DNA of 10,921 nt, from assembly GCA_021796135.1 (NCBI GenBank), contig JAJYOQ010000106.1, positions 1 to 10,921 on the forward strand, given 5' to 3'. Shown here in pieces: positions 1 through 6,210 of the stretch. Under the pieces are notes generated by a model that did no database searches, was not told where the DNA came from, and saw only the letters and a program-made list of their open reading frames with translations. The position numbers and the translations under genes were made by a program. Within the stretch, counting starts at the first letter, position 1, and every line of letters starts with the position of its first letter. This stretch comes from Bacteroidota bacterium. Lineage in GTDB: Bacteria; Bacteroidota; Ignavibacteria; Ignavibacteriales; Ignavibacteriaceae.

Positions 1-117
1 TCAATCCTGAAAGTTTCATACCTTTTGATTATGACTCAATTTGTGAATTCGAAAGAAATGAATGAAATTGCCGAGGAAGTTAAATCAAAACTTATTTCCG
101 CTTTGGAAAGCGTTTAA
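1..117 (+). CDS. C-terminal fragment of an unidentified protein
   Basis: Frame 1 is open from the window edge to a TAA at 115-117, giving 38 codons. The last 19 residues start MNEIAEEVKSK and look like an amphipathic helix, a common C-terminal ending. I do not recognise the family. Frame 3 also reads protein-like from the edge (PESFIPFDYDSICEFERN) but stops at 63-65. The two readings join smoothly around 50-62, so the gene may carry a one-base frameshift or sequencing error there. The gene belongs to an upstream unit: 75 AT-rich bases separate it from the thioredoxin, and no hairpin terminator is visible between them. Strand and end are moderately supported; function is unknown. Confidence 0.4.
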   Translation, partial: SILKVSYLLIMTQFVNSKEMNEIAEEVKSKLISALESV

Positions 118-192
118 TTTTCTTTCTCAAATCCAATTAAATAATAATGATTTTAAATATAATTAATTAATATAAAAGACATAGGAGTAAAT

Positions 193-555
193 ATGCCGGA
201 AGATTTAACAAAAGAGACTTTTTTGAAAAAAGTTTTTAATTTCGAAACAAATAAAGAATGGAAGTTTGAAGGTGAACTTCCGTGTGTAATTGATTTTTGG
301 GCACCTTGGTGTGGACCCTGTCGAATGGTTGCACCGGTTATGGAAGAACTATCTGCCGAATATGCAGGTAAGGTAAATTTTTACAAAATTAATACTGATG
401 TTGAACAAGAACTCGGTTCGGCATTTGGGATAAGAAGTATCCCATCGCTTTTGTTTGTACCGAAAGAAGGACAACCCAAAATGGCAGTAGGCGCATTACC
501 TAAAGAATCCTTAAAACAGGCAATTCAGGAAGAGCTGCTTACAGCAAATGCTTAA
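193..555 (+). CDS. trxA: thioredoxin
   Basis: This is a small cytoplasmic dithiol-disulfide oxidoreductase that reduces protein disulfides and is recycled by thioredoxin reductase. The 120-residue protein is one thioredoxin fold. The active site WCGPC is at residues 39-43, so the redox cysteines are C40 and C43. The cis-proline loop IRSIPS is at 80-85, with P84. The buried aspartate region CVIDFWA (31-37) has an extra cysteine, C31, just before the strand. The run from FGIRSIPS through FVPKEGQP to GALPKE resembles thioredoxins of Bacteroides and relatives. The ATG is preceded by AGGAG at 183-187 with 5 bases of spacing, which fixes the start. A strong terminator follows at 580-614, so the gene is probably transcribed alone or as the last gene of its unit. 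Other thioredoxins likely exist elsewhere in the genome, so the symbol is a family assignment. Confidence 0.95.
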   Translation: MPEDLTKETFLKKVFNFETNKEWKFEGELPCVIDFWAPWCGPCRMVAPVMEELSAEYAGKVNFYKINTDVEQELGSAFGIRSIPSLLFVPKEGQPKMAVGALPKESLKQAIQEELLTANA

Positions 556-579
556 ACATTTATGGTAAATTAAATATAT

Positions 580-614
580 GCGGAAATCTCTGTCAAGAGT
601 TTTCCGCTTTTTTT
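580..614 (+). terminator. rho-independent terminator after thioredoxin
   Basis: GCGGAAA (580-586) pairs with TTTCCGC (601-607). After one T-T mismatch the stem continues as CTCT (588-591) with AGAG (596-599), closed by a GTCA tetraloop. Seven T residues follow at 608-614. It lies 25 bases after the thioredoxin stop and ends that transcript. Confidence 0.88.
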
Positions 615-630
615 ATTCTATAAATGGTTA

Positions 631-638
631 TAATTTTG
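631..638 (+). promoter_or_regulatory. putative -7 promoter element for rubrerythrin
   Basis: TAATTTTG matches the Bacteroidota -7 consensus TAnnTTTG. It sits about 50 bases before the rubrerythrin ATG and directly after the upstream terminator. The same 11 bases (TAATTTTGGAT) recur at 1981-1991 before the next likely operon. No TTTG -33 element is visible; only the T-run of the terminator lies at the expected distance. This is inferred from pattern and position only. Confidence 0.4.
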
Positions 639-690
639 GATAGTATAGTTAAAACACTATAATCATTTATCAATATAAACGGAGGACATC

Positions 691-1188
691 ATGTCAAAAA
701 CAGGAAATAATCTTAAAGAAGCATTTGCCGGTGAAAGCCAGGCTAATCAAAAATATCGTGCCTTTGCCAAAAAAGCTGAACAGGAGGGATATACTAATAT
801 TGCCTTACTATTTAAAACTGCAGCAGAAGCTGAAAGAATTCACGCCGAAGGACATCTCAATGCTTCCGACGGAATTGGTTCAACTTTAGAAAACTTAAAA
901 GCTGCTATCGGCGGCGAAACATATGAATATACCGAAATGTATCCGCCAATGCTCGCAGATGCCATTTCTGAAAATCATAAGGCAAAGAGGATGTTCGGTT
1001 ATGCAGTTAAAGCAGAGGAGGTTCATGCTAAATTGTATAAAATGGCTTTAGAAGCCGTCCAGCAAGGAAAAGATTTAACCGGTGTTGATTTTTATCTTTG
1101 CCCGGTTTGTGGAAATATAGAATTAGGCAAGCCGACAGAGAACTGTCCTATCTGCGGAACTCTTGCTTCAAAATATGTTAAAATTTAG
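691..1188 (+). CDS. rbr: rubrerythrin
   Basis: This non-haem iron peroxidase of anaerobes reduces hydrogen peroxide to water in the cytoplasm, using electrons from NAD(P)H via rubredoxin-type carriers. The N-terminal ferritin-like four-helix domain (about 1-130) shows the expected diiron ligands: E14 in AFAGES, the E48-x-x-H51 motif, a GETYEY stretch at 75-80 ahead of EMYPP, and E109-x-x-H112. The C-terminal rubredoxin-like domain has paired knuckles CPVCG (137-141) and CPICG (152-156), giving four cysteine ligands for one iron. At 165 residues it is shorter than the classical ~190-residue form, mainly through tight linkers, but no key motif is missing. GGAGG at 681-685 is an excellent ribosome site for this ATG. 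Terminators on both sides (580-614 and 1203-1240) suggest an independently controlled single-gene unit. Confidence 0.96.
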   Translation: MSKTGNNLKEAFAGESQANQKYRAFAKKAEQEGYTNIALLFKTAAEAERIHAEGHLNASDGIGSTLENLKAAIGGETYEYTEMYPPMLADAISENHKAKRMFGYAVKAEEVHAKLYKMALEAVQQGKDLTGVDFYLCPVCGNIELGKPTENCPICGTLASKYVKI

Positions 1189-1202
1189 ATAATATTATTA
1201 AT

Positions 1203-1240
1203 AAACGCCATGTAAAAAAACTGCATGGCGTTTAAATTTT
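1203..1240 (+). terminator. rho-independent terminator after rubrerythrin
   Basis: A perfect 10-bp inverted repeat pairs AAACGCCATG (1203-1212) with CATGGCGTTT (1224-1233) around an 11-base A-rich loop. The tail TTTAAATTTT is a broken T-tract, weaker than the one after thioredoxin. It lies 14 bases after the rubrerythrin stop. Confidence 0.78.
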
Positions 1241-1286
1241 GATAAATATGTGGTTTTAATTTAACAAAGTATCTATAGAAGAAATA

Positions 1287-1835
1287 TTGTATTCAAAAAA
1301 AATTAACTTACTTTTGATAATATTTATTATAATATCTTTCAAAATGAATGCTCAAACATCAAATAAAAACACAGAATTAGTAACTGTCAATTCGGTTGAC
1401 CTAAATAAATACATCGGTACTTGGTACGAAATAGCAAAAATTCCGAATAGCTTTCAAAAAAAATGCGCAAGAAATACTACAGCAACTTATATCTTAAGAA
1501 GTGACGGAAACATTGATGTCATTAACAAATGTATTGAAGCAGATGGAAGTGTAGATGAAGCAAACGGTATTGCTAAGGTTACTGATAAGAAATCAAACTC
1601 AAAGCTGGAAGTGAGCTTTGTAAGAATTTTCGGAATATCCTTATTTTGGGGCGACTATTGGATTATAGGTCTTGATAAAGATTATAGATATGCAGTTGTA
1701 GGTACTCCTTCAAGGAAGTATGGGTGGATATTAAGTCGTACCCCTATATTAGCAAAAAATGATTTAGATGAAATCTATAAAATTCTAAGTCAGCAAGGTT
1801 ATAACATCAACGATTTCAAAATGGACATTCAGTAA
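1287..1835 (+). CDS. blc: Blc-type lipocalin, secreted
   Basis: This bacterial lipocalin is a beta-barrel carrier related to E. coli Blc, which binds lysophospholipids and fatty acids and is linked to envelope stress. The first strand carries GTWYEIA at 44-50, with the invariant G-x-W. The C-terminal block from YAVVG (135-139) to WILSRTP (147-153) is diagnostic for the Blc group. C60 and C82 lie where many bacterial homologues have a paired cysteine, so a disulfide is likely. The N-terminus is a signal peptide: KK at 4-5, a hydrophobic run at about 6-18, and a cleavage region ending NAQ (21-23). There is no lipobox, unlike E. coli Blc, so it is probably soluble in the periplasm or exported. 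The start is TTG at 1287, after weak GAAGAA at 1278-1283. An in-frame stop at 1257-1259 rules out a longer protein, and the first internal ATG (residue 20) would destroy the signal peptide. Confidence 0.9.
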   Translation: MYSKKINLLLIIFIIISFKMNAQTSNKNTELVTVNSVDLNKYIGTWYEIAKIPNSFQKKCARNTTATYILRSDGNIDVINKCIEADGSVDEANGIAKVTDKKSNSKLEVSFVRIFGISLFWGDYWIIGLDKDYRYAVVGTPSRKYGWILSRTPILAKNDLDEIYKILSQQGYNINDFKMDIQ

Positions 1836-1980
1836 GATAAATTGCGATTTTTGGCATTTATTTTTTAAATTATGATCCATTGCCTCCATTTCCTATAATT
1901 ATCCTTGAATTGTGCTATTTTAAAACTTTCCTATAAATAAACCCTTTAACATTTTGCTGCATCATATTATAAAAAAATAT

Positions 1981-1988
1981 TAATTTTG
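1981..1988 (+). promoter_or_regulatory. putative -7 promoter element for NifX-like/OsmC operon
   Basis: TAATTTTG fits TAnnTTTG and lies 25 bases before the ATG at 2014. The identical 11-mer occurs before rubrerythrin. A TTTG at 1953-1956 is a candidate -33 box, but its 24-base spacing is longer than the usual ~19-21. The rest of the 178-base gap after the lipocalin gene (1836-2013) is AT-rich with no other clear signal. Confidence 0.42.
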
Positions 1989-2013
1989 GATTAAACTAAT
2001 TGAAAGGAAGAAA

Positions 2014-2412
2014 ATGAAAATTGCAGTAGCTTCAAATAATCAAATAAAAGTTAGCGGACATCTTGGTCGCGCCAAATCATTCTTAATTTATGAAGTTGAA
2101 AACTCACAAGTTATAAGTAAGGAAACGAGAATCAATACTTTCACTCATCATGTTCAGCCTGATCATCATCATGAAGAGGCACATCATGGGCATATACACG
2201 GTGAGGGTATTCACAGTCATTCAGAGTTAATTGAAGGTCTAAAAGATTGCAGCCATATCATTTTTCAGAGCGGCGGATGGCGCATTATTGAAGATTTGAA
2301 ACTTAATAATATATTGCCTGTATTGACAGATGAAGAATTTGCCGATACTGCAGTTGAGAAATTTATAAAAGGAACGCTTCTTCAAAAAGAAGAGATAGGA
2401 TGCTCTCATTAA
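2014..2412 (+). CDS. NifX/NifB-type FeMo-cofactor-binding domain protein with histidine-rich loop
   Basis: The 132-residue protein has the RNase H-like dinitrogenase iron-molybdenum cofactor domain (PF02579, shared by NifX, NafY and the NifB C-terminus). The N-terminus MKIAVASNN, the GHLGRAKSF segment (15-23) with IYEVEN, and the late IIFQSGGWR and LPVLTDEE stretches fit the family. Between the halves (about 45-69) is an insert with 11 histidines: H45, H46, H51-53, H57, H58, H60, H62, H67 and H69. Such inserts are common in stand-alone members and suggest metal handling. C79 and C130 are the only cysteines. No nif gene is visible here, so nitrogenase work is not implied; storage or delivery of an iron-sulfur cluster or metal is an inference. 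AAGGAAG at 2004-2010 sets the ATG. The next gene starts 27 bases after its stop, probably in one operon. Confidence 0.85.
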   Translation: MKIAVASNNQIKVSGHLGRAKSFLIYEVENSQVISKETRINTFTHHVQPDHHHEEAHHGHIHGEGIHSHSELIEGLKDCSHIIFQSGGWRIIEDLKLNNILPVLTDEEFADTAVEKFIKGTLLQKEEIGCSH

Positions 2413-2439
2413 AAATCATTAAACTTCAAGGAAAATCTA

Positions 2440-2874
2440 ATGTCAACTAAAACAGCTTATATAAAACAAATAAAAGGGATTACATTTGCGGGCAAAACCG
2501 ATTCTAACCATTGGATAACAATGGACGGTCCCGAGAATTTCGGCGGAAGTAATGCCGGTATCAGACCAAAAGAACTCATCCTACTTGCTTTAGCTGGATG
2601 CACGGGTAGTGACGTAATCTCTATTCTGGAAAAGAAAAGAACTCCGCTTGATGACTTTGAGATTAATATAAAAGCCGATGTCTCAGATGAGCATCCGCAA
2701 GTATTTACAAAGATTGATCTCGAATATGTTTTCTATGGTAAAAATTTGAATGTCAAAGATATTGAACGAGCAATTGATCTTTCTCAGACTAAATACTGCA
2801 GCGTTACAGCTATGCTTCAAAAGTCAGTGGAAATATTACATACTTATAGAATAGTTGAAGAAAAGAAAAAGTAA
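2440..2874 (+). CDS. OsmC family protein
   Basis: OsmC/Ohr-family proteins act on organic hydroperoxides or other thiol-reactive compounds through two cysteines. Here C54 lies in LALAGCTGSDVI (50-61), the conserved central-helix motif, and C120 in TKYCSVTAML (118-127), the second conserved site. The early HWITMDGP and FGGSNAG segments, followed by PKELILLA, place it with the small YhfA-like OsmC branch rather than with Ohr proper. At 144 residues it is full length. AAGGA at 2428-2432 precedes the ATG with good spacing. It is probably co-transcribed with the upstream NifX-like gene. Its TAA (2872-2874) is one base from the stop of the opposing methyltransferase gene, leaving no room for a private terminator. 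Substrate and reductant cannot be read from the sequence. Confidence 0.9.
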   Translation: MSTKTAYIKQIKGITFAGKTDSNHWITMDGPENFGGSNAGIRPKELILLALAGCTGSDVISILEKKRTPLDDFEINIKADVSDEHPQVFTKIDLEYVFYGKNLNVKDIERAIDLSQTKYCSVTAMLQKSVEILHTYRIVEEKKK

Positions 2875-2875
2875 T

Positions 2876-3490
2876 CTATACAGATGCTAAAACGATATGC
2901 GAAGTAATGGGTTCATTTATTACTTCAGAGATTATCCTTAATCCGTTTTGTTGAACAAGACCATATACTCCGCCGCTTTGAAGAAATAACTTATAATTTT
3001 TATAATGGTCTTTACCGGCGGAGAATTCTACTGCCTCATTGATGATATTCCAGAATTTAGATTTTTTTTGAATTGAATATTCGCCGATAATTATTTTATT
3101 AGATAATGCTTTTAATTCACACATTACAGCATTCCTTTCATCAGGGGGCATCTCATGAATAGCATACGTAATAATAGAATAGTCATACTTTCTGTTTATA
3201 CGTTTGGTCATATCGGAAGCATCAGTGTGGATAAAATCTATATTAGTAAGTCTTTTTTCAGATAATGTTTTGTTGGCTATAAATATATTTTTTGAAGATA
3301 AGTCAACGCCAGTAACATTCGTGCATTTGTCTGACAATTGGAAACAAAGTCTCCCTGTACCGCATCCAACATCAATTACGCTGCTGCCAGTTTCTATAAG
3401 ACTTTTTATGATAGAAAACATTTTATCTTGATTAGGAGCAATAATCTTATCATAAAATAATCCGTCATACCAATGTTTCTTATCTATCAT
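2876..3490 (-). CDS. class I SAM-dependent methyltransferase
   Basis: This 204-residue protein has the Rossmann-type SAM fold. Motif I is VIDVGCGTGR at 38-47, the ribose-binding acidic residue is D63 in GVDLS, and HTDASDM (88-94) covers the adenine-contacting loop. AIHEMPPDER (110-119) resembles the post-motif segment of UbiE-like methyltransferases. Residues from about 140 onward hold a more divergent substrate-binding part. There are no membrane segments, so it is cytoplasmic. It is the last gene of a three-gene operon: its ATG (3488-3490) overlaps the TGA of the PLP enzyme as ATGA, and no clear ribosome site precedes it, so translation probably depends on the upstream gene. The acceptor is unknown. 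Given the sulfur-amino-acid neighbour, a thiol or small metabolite is possible, but that is inference. Confidence 0.85.
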   Translation of the reverse strand: MIDKKHWYDGLFYDKIIAPNQDKMFSIIKSLIETGSSVIDVGCGTGRLCFQLSDKCTNVTGVDLSSKNIFIANKTLSEKRLTNIDFIHTDASDMTKRINRKYDYSIITYAIHEMPPDERNAVMCELKALSNKIIIGEYSIQKKSKFWNIINEAVEFSAGKDHYKNYKLFLQSGGVYGLVQQNGLRIISEVINEPITSHIVLASV

Positions 3491-4602
3491 TTTAATGCAA
3501 TCGATAAATCTTCAATTAAATCCTCGGGGTGCTCTAAACCAATAGACATTCGCAGAAGGTTTTTTGGTGTCTTTGTTTCCGGACCTTCAACAGAAGCACG
3601 ATGTTCTATAAGACTTTCGGGTCCGCCTAAACTAGTTGCCCGTATAAAAACTTTTACTTTTGCTGCTATTCGCATTGCATCTTTCATCTTCCCTTTTACT
3701 TGAAACGAGATCATTCCTCCGAATAATTTCATTTGTGCAGATGCAACCTTATGACCCGGATGAGATAGTAATCCAGGATAATAAACTTGCTCAACTTTTT
3801 TATGCGATTTCAAAAACTTAGCAACTTGTAATGCACTTTCCGACTGGGTCTTAATACGAATAGGTAGGGTTTGTATTCCTCTTAAAACAAGCCAGCATTC
3901 AAATGGAGAAGGAACTGCACCGCCTGCTTTTTGTATGTCCCGTATCTTTTGGAAGAATTCATCTTCCCTTTTTGATATTATTGCCCCTCCCAGAACGTCG
4001 CTGTGACCTCCTATATATTTTGTTGTTGCATGTAGCACCAAATCAGCGCCAAGTTCTAGCGGCGATTGAAGAATCGGTGTTGCCCATGTATTATCACAGA
4101 CTACAGTAATATTTTTTTTCTTTACTAAATTCGAAATCTTATTTATGTCTATAATTTTTAAAAGTGGATTGGTTGGCGTTTCAACCCAGATTAATTTTGT
4201 ATTTTTTCGCAATGCACTTTCAACATTACTAATTTTTGTTATATCAATAAATGAAGAAGCAATATTCCATTTTTCAAAAATCCGGATTAAATTTCTTGTT
4301 CCATGATAAAGGTCGTCAGAGGCAATAATATGATCCCCTGGTGATAAAGATTGAAAAATGCTCATTGCAGCTGCAGAACCCGATGAAAAAGCCGCGGCTG
4401 ATTTTCCTTTTTCAAGTTGAGCTAAGCATATTTCAAGGGACTCGCGATTAGGATTTCCGTTTCTTGAATAAATATATCCTTTACTATATTCCCCGTCTGT
4501 ATCGCGCTCAAAAGTAGTTGATAAATAAATTGGTGGTGTTAGTGCCCCGGTTGCCGGATCAGGTTTTCTGCCTGAGTGAACTGCAATAGTTTCAATTTTC
4601 AT
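3487..4602 (-). CDS. PLP-dependent Cys/Met metabolism (trans-sulfuration family) enzyme
   Basis: This 371-residue fold-type I PLP enzyme belongs to the family of cystathionine gamma-synthase, cystathionine beta- and gamma-lyase and methionine gamma-lyase (PF01053). The Schiff-base lysine is K195 in HATTKYIGGHSD. Other family landmarks are YSRNGNP (45-51, phosphate-contacting Y and R of the partner subunit), SSGSAA (73-78), DDLYHG (96-101, ring-stacking Y99), D170 in CDNTWATP, and the late SLGGPESLIEHR block. Family members act as homotetramers in the cytoplasm. The sequence alone does not separate synthase from lyase: the histidine after Y99 and the HRAS in place of the common HPAS are both worth noting. 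It is the middle gene of a coupled operon, starting by an ATGA overlap with the Trx-like gene and ending by one with the methyltransferase gene. A role in cysteine, methionine or thiol metabolism is well supported; the exact reaction is open. Confidence 0.9.
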   Translation of the reverse strand: MKIETIAVHSGRKPDPATGALTPPIYLSTTFERDTDGEYSKGYIYSRNGNPNRESLEICLAQLEKGKSAAAFSSGSAAAMSIFQSLSPGDHIIASDDLYHGTRNLIRIFEKWNIASSFIDITKISNVESALRKNTKLIWVETPTNPLLKIIDINKISNLVKKKNITVVCDNTWATPILQSPLELGADLVLHATTKYIGGHSDVLGGAIISKREDEFFQKIRDIQKAGGAVPSPFECWLVLRGIQTLPIRIKTQSESALQVAKFLKSHKKVEQVYYPGLLSHPGHKVASAQMKLFGGMISFQVKGKMKDAMRIAAKVKVFIRATSLGGPESLIEHRASVEGPETKTPKNLLRMSIGLEHPEDLIEDLSIALK

Positions 4603-5216
4603 AAGTTTCTTTTTAATAAATTAGTAAATATTTCCAAAAACTCGGTTTCAATTGCTTTACCTCTATTTCTTCCGTACCAAAGATGAAGTTTTTCATAAAG
4701 TTCGGGTTTTACTATACCTTCTTTTTTTAATGTACTAATTAATTCCTTGGCTTCCTTTGGACGCGGACCCCATTGAAATAATTCATTTCCAATATTATCA
4801 AATGCTACAATTTTTGGAATGCTCTTTGTACCGTTAGTCAAATATAAATCCATAATATCAGGATTTGAATCGCGAAGCAATATCCGTAAATCAATATTTG
4901 AATTTAATTCGGCAAATTTGACTATGTGAGGAAGGTTCTGTGCAGAATCACCACACCAACCCTCGGTAATCACCACCCAGAGCTGTTTATCCTTAATATT
5001 TTTAATTGAATTTCTTAATTCTTCAGAGACAGTGTATGTCTTATCAACTCTTCCGCTTCTTTGCAGATTTAACTTCTTATAATCGTATATTTCTTTTTGT
5101 TCATCGCTTAAATTATCTGAGTTTGTATTCTTAATTTCATTAACAATACTTTCGGTATACTCTTTATAAGTCATTCCGTTGTGGGGTCTTCTTTCAATAA
5201 AAAATTGATATGCCAT
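4599..5216 (-). CDS. thioredoxin-like family protein with single active-site cysteine (WCGDS)
   Basis: The 205-residue protein has a central thioredoxin fold. The active-site position reads WCGDS (87-91), and TKSIPK (130-135) supplies the cis-proline P134. The flanking LLRDSNPDIMDLY, NGTKSIPK and FQWGPRP segments match the thioredoxin_9-like family (PF14595) widespread in Bacteroidota. C88 is the only cysteine in the whole protein, so it cannot form the usual intramolecular disulfide. Single-cysteine chemistry, such as a mixed disulfide, or a binding role is more likely. There is no signal peptide. The helical N-terminus (about 15-75) and C-terminus (about 153-205) extend beyond the core domain. 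It is the first gene of the operon: its TGA overlaps the ATG of the PLP enzyme. Another ATG at 5218-5220 is out of frame, so 5216 is the start. Its physiological role is unknown. Confidence 0.85.
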   Translation of the reverse strand: MAYQFFIERRPHNGMTYKEYTESIVNEIKNTNSDNLSDEQKEIYDYKKLNLQRSGRVDKTYTVSEELRNSIKNIKDKQLWVVITEGWCGDSAQNLPHIVKFAELNSNIDLRILLRDSNPDIMDLYLTNGTKSIPKIVAFDNIGNELFQWGPRPKEAKELISTLKKEGIVKPELYEKLHLWYGRNRGKAIETEFLEIFTNLLKRNL

Positions 5217-5257
5217 TCATTTTTCCGATAATTTTATAATAGATTTACTAAATTAAG

Positions 5258-5265
5258 CAAAATTA
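5258..5265 (-). promoter_or_regulatory. putative -7 promoter element for Trx-like/PLP/methyltransferase operon
   Basis: Read on the minus strand this is TAATTTTG, about 41 bases before the ATG of the operon's first gene. It lies in the 185-base divergent gap (5217-5401). No convincing -33 TTTG is visible. On the plus side of the same gap only a near-match, TATGTTTA at 5370-5377, precedes the DUF2203 gene. I see no riboswitch-like structure in the gap. Confidence 0.38.
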
Positions 5266-5401
5266 ACAATTATTAGTGCGTTCTTTACTACATTTGAAGC
5301 TTTTTAACCCAAAAAGGTTCGTAAAATTATTACCCTATTTTATAAGTACAATTTATACATATTTTATTGTATGTTTAGGTTGATTTTAGAAAGAATACAT
5401 A

Positions 5402-5788
5402 ATGACGTCTGTAGTTACAAAATATTTTACTCCCTATGAGGCAGAAAAAACTTTGCCGCTAGTAAAGAAAATTGTCAAAGATATTATTGATACATCTAAC
5501 GAGATAAAAGAAATTGCGGAAACAATTACTGAAAAATATGAAGACAATCCGAAAGTAATTCGATTGATTGAGAATATAAAAGGTTTTGTGAAAGAATTGG
5601 AAGAAATAGGATGTTATTATAAGGAATATAATTTTATATATGGTTTAGTAGATTTCCCGGCAATAATAAATAACAAAGAGGTATTCCTTTGTTGGCGAAG
5701 TGACGAGACAGGGATTAAATTCTATCACGATATGGAAGCCGGCTATATGGGTAGAAAAATAATCCCAGATGAATATTTTAATAATTAA
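5402..5788 (+). CDS. DUF2203 domain protein
   Basis: The 128-residue protein matches the DUF2203 family (PF09969), which has no assigned function. Landmarks are YFTPYEAEKTLPLV near the N-terminus (8-21), a long, probably coiled helix to about residue 70 containing ELEEIG (65-70), then GLVDFPA (81-87), VFLCWRSDE (94-102) and FYHDMEAGYMGR (107-118). The ending with W98 and H109 is the most conserved part of the family. There is no signal peptide or membrane segment. AGAAAG a few bases upstream of the ATG may act as a weak ribosome site. The gene diverges from the Trx-like operon, and its TAA (5786-5788) overlaps the stop of the opposing lipoprotein gene. The family call is firm; the role is unknown. 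Confidence 0.85.
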   Translation: MTSVVTKYFTPYEAEKTLPLVKKIVKDIIDTSNEIKEIAETITEKYEDNPKVIRLIENIKGFVKELEEIGCYYKEYNFIYGLVDFPAIINNKEVFLCWRSDETGIKFYHDMEAGYMGRKIIPDEYFNN

Positions 5789-6210
5789 TTTCCTAAATCA
5801 AAACTTGCTGTGGATGTTGTTGATTCGCCTGACTTCATATCTTTAATTCTATAAATTAAAATATATTTTCCGTCTTTATAATTTGAACCTAAATCAAATT
5901 GTGCTTCCAATGAAGTATCGGACATCTTCTCTTTTTTAGATCTATCTACAACTCTGCTAACAAGTGATTTCACGGTATCTTTTGAAGGTGTAACAATATC
6001 AACTTCAAATGATAATTCAGCTTTGTATAAACCGTTTTCTTGTTGCTGCACAAATCCTTTTACCCGGGTAGTTGCATCTACCTCTGAGCTGTCTCCCATA
6101 TTATATGCAAAAGCTTCGGGACTAAATGCCTCAAGTTTAGCATTTTCTTTTTTAGAACAAGCAGAAAAAATAATCGATAATGCAAATAATATTAAAGCAT
6201 AATATTTCAT
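5785..6210 (-). CDS. small lipoprotein of unknown function
   Basis: The 141-residue precursor has a short positively charged start (MKYY), a hydrophobic stretch at 5-16 and a lipobox-like FSAC with lipidated C18, followed by SKKE. It is therefore likely anchored to a membrane. The mature part is hydrophilic, serine- and charge-rich, and probably beta-structured, ending YILIYRIKDM and ASFDLGN in the manner of an immunoglobulin-like sandwich; the fold is an inference. I do not recognise the family. AGAGGT (6215-6220 on the minus strand) is a good ribosome site for this ATG. The gene follows the P-type ATPase by 36 bases on the same strand and probably shares its transcript. Its stop overlaps that of the DUF2203 gene. 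Confidence 0.8.
   Translation of the reverse strand: MKYYALILFALSIIFSACSKKENAKLEAFSPEAFAYNMGDSSEVDATTRVKGFVQQQENGLYKAELSFEVDIVTPSKDTVKSLVSRVVDRSKKEKMSDTSLEAQFDLGSNYKDGKYILIYRIKDMKSGESTTSTASFDLGN

Noticed and set aside
1839..1867. Possible terminator after the lipocalin gene
   Set aside because: The hairpin (AAATTGC with GCATTT) needs a bulge and has few GC pairs, although a T-run follows. It is too weak to call.
2014..2412. Nitrogen-fixation role for the NifX-like gene
   Set aside because: Stand-alone members of this family are common in genomes without nitrogenase, and no nif gene is in the window.
3204..3703. Plus-strand open frames at 3204-3431 and 3473-3703
   Set aside because: They lie antisense to the methyltransferase and PLP enzyme genes, resemble no family and have no ribosome site.
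3903..4109. Plus-strand open frame inside the PLP enzyme gene
   Set aside because: Antisense to a well-supported gene, with no family-like motif.
5217..5401. SAM or other riboswitch ahead of the PLP enzyme operon
   Set aside because: The leader before 5216 is short and AT-rich, with no conserved multi-helix pattern or expression-platform terminator.
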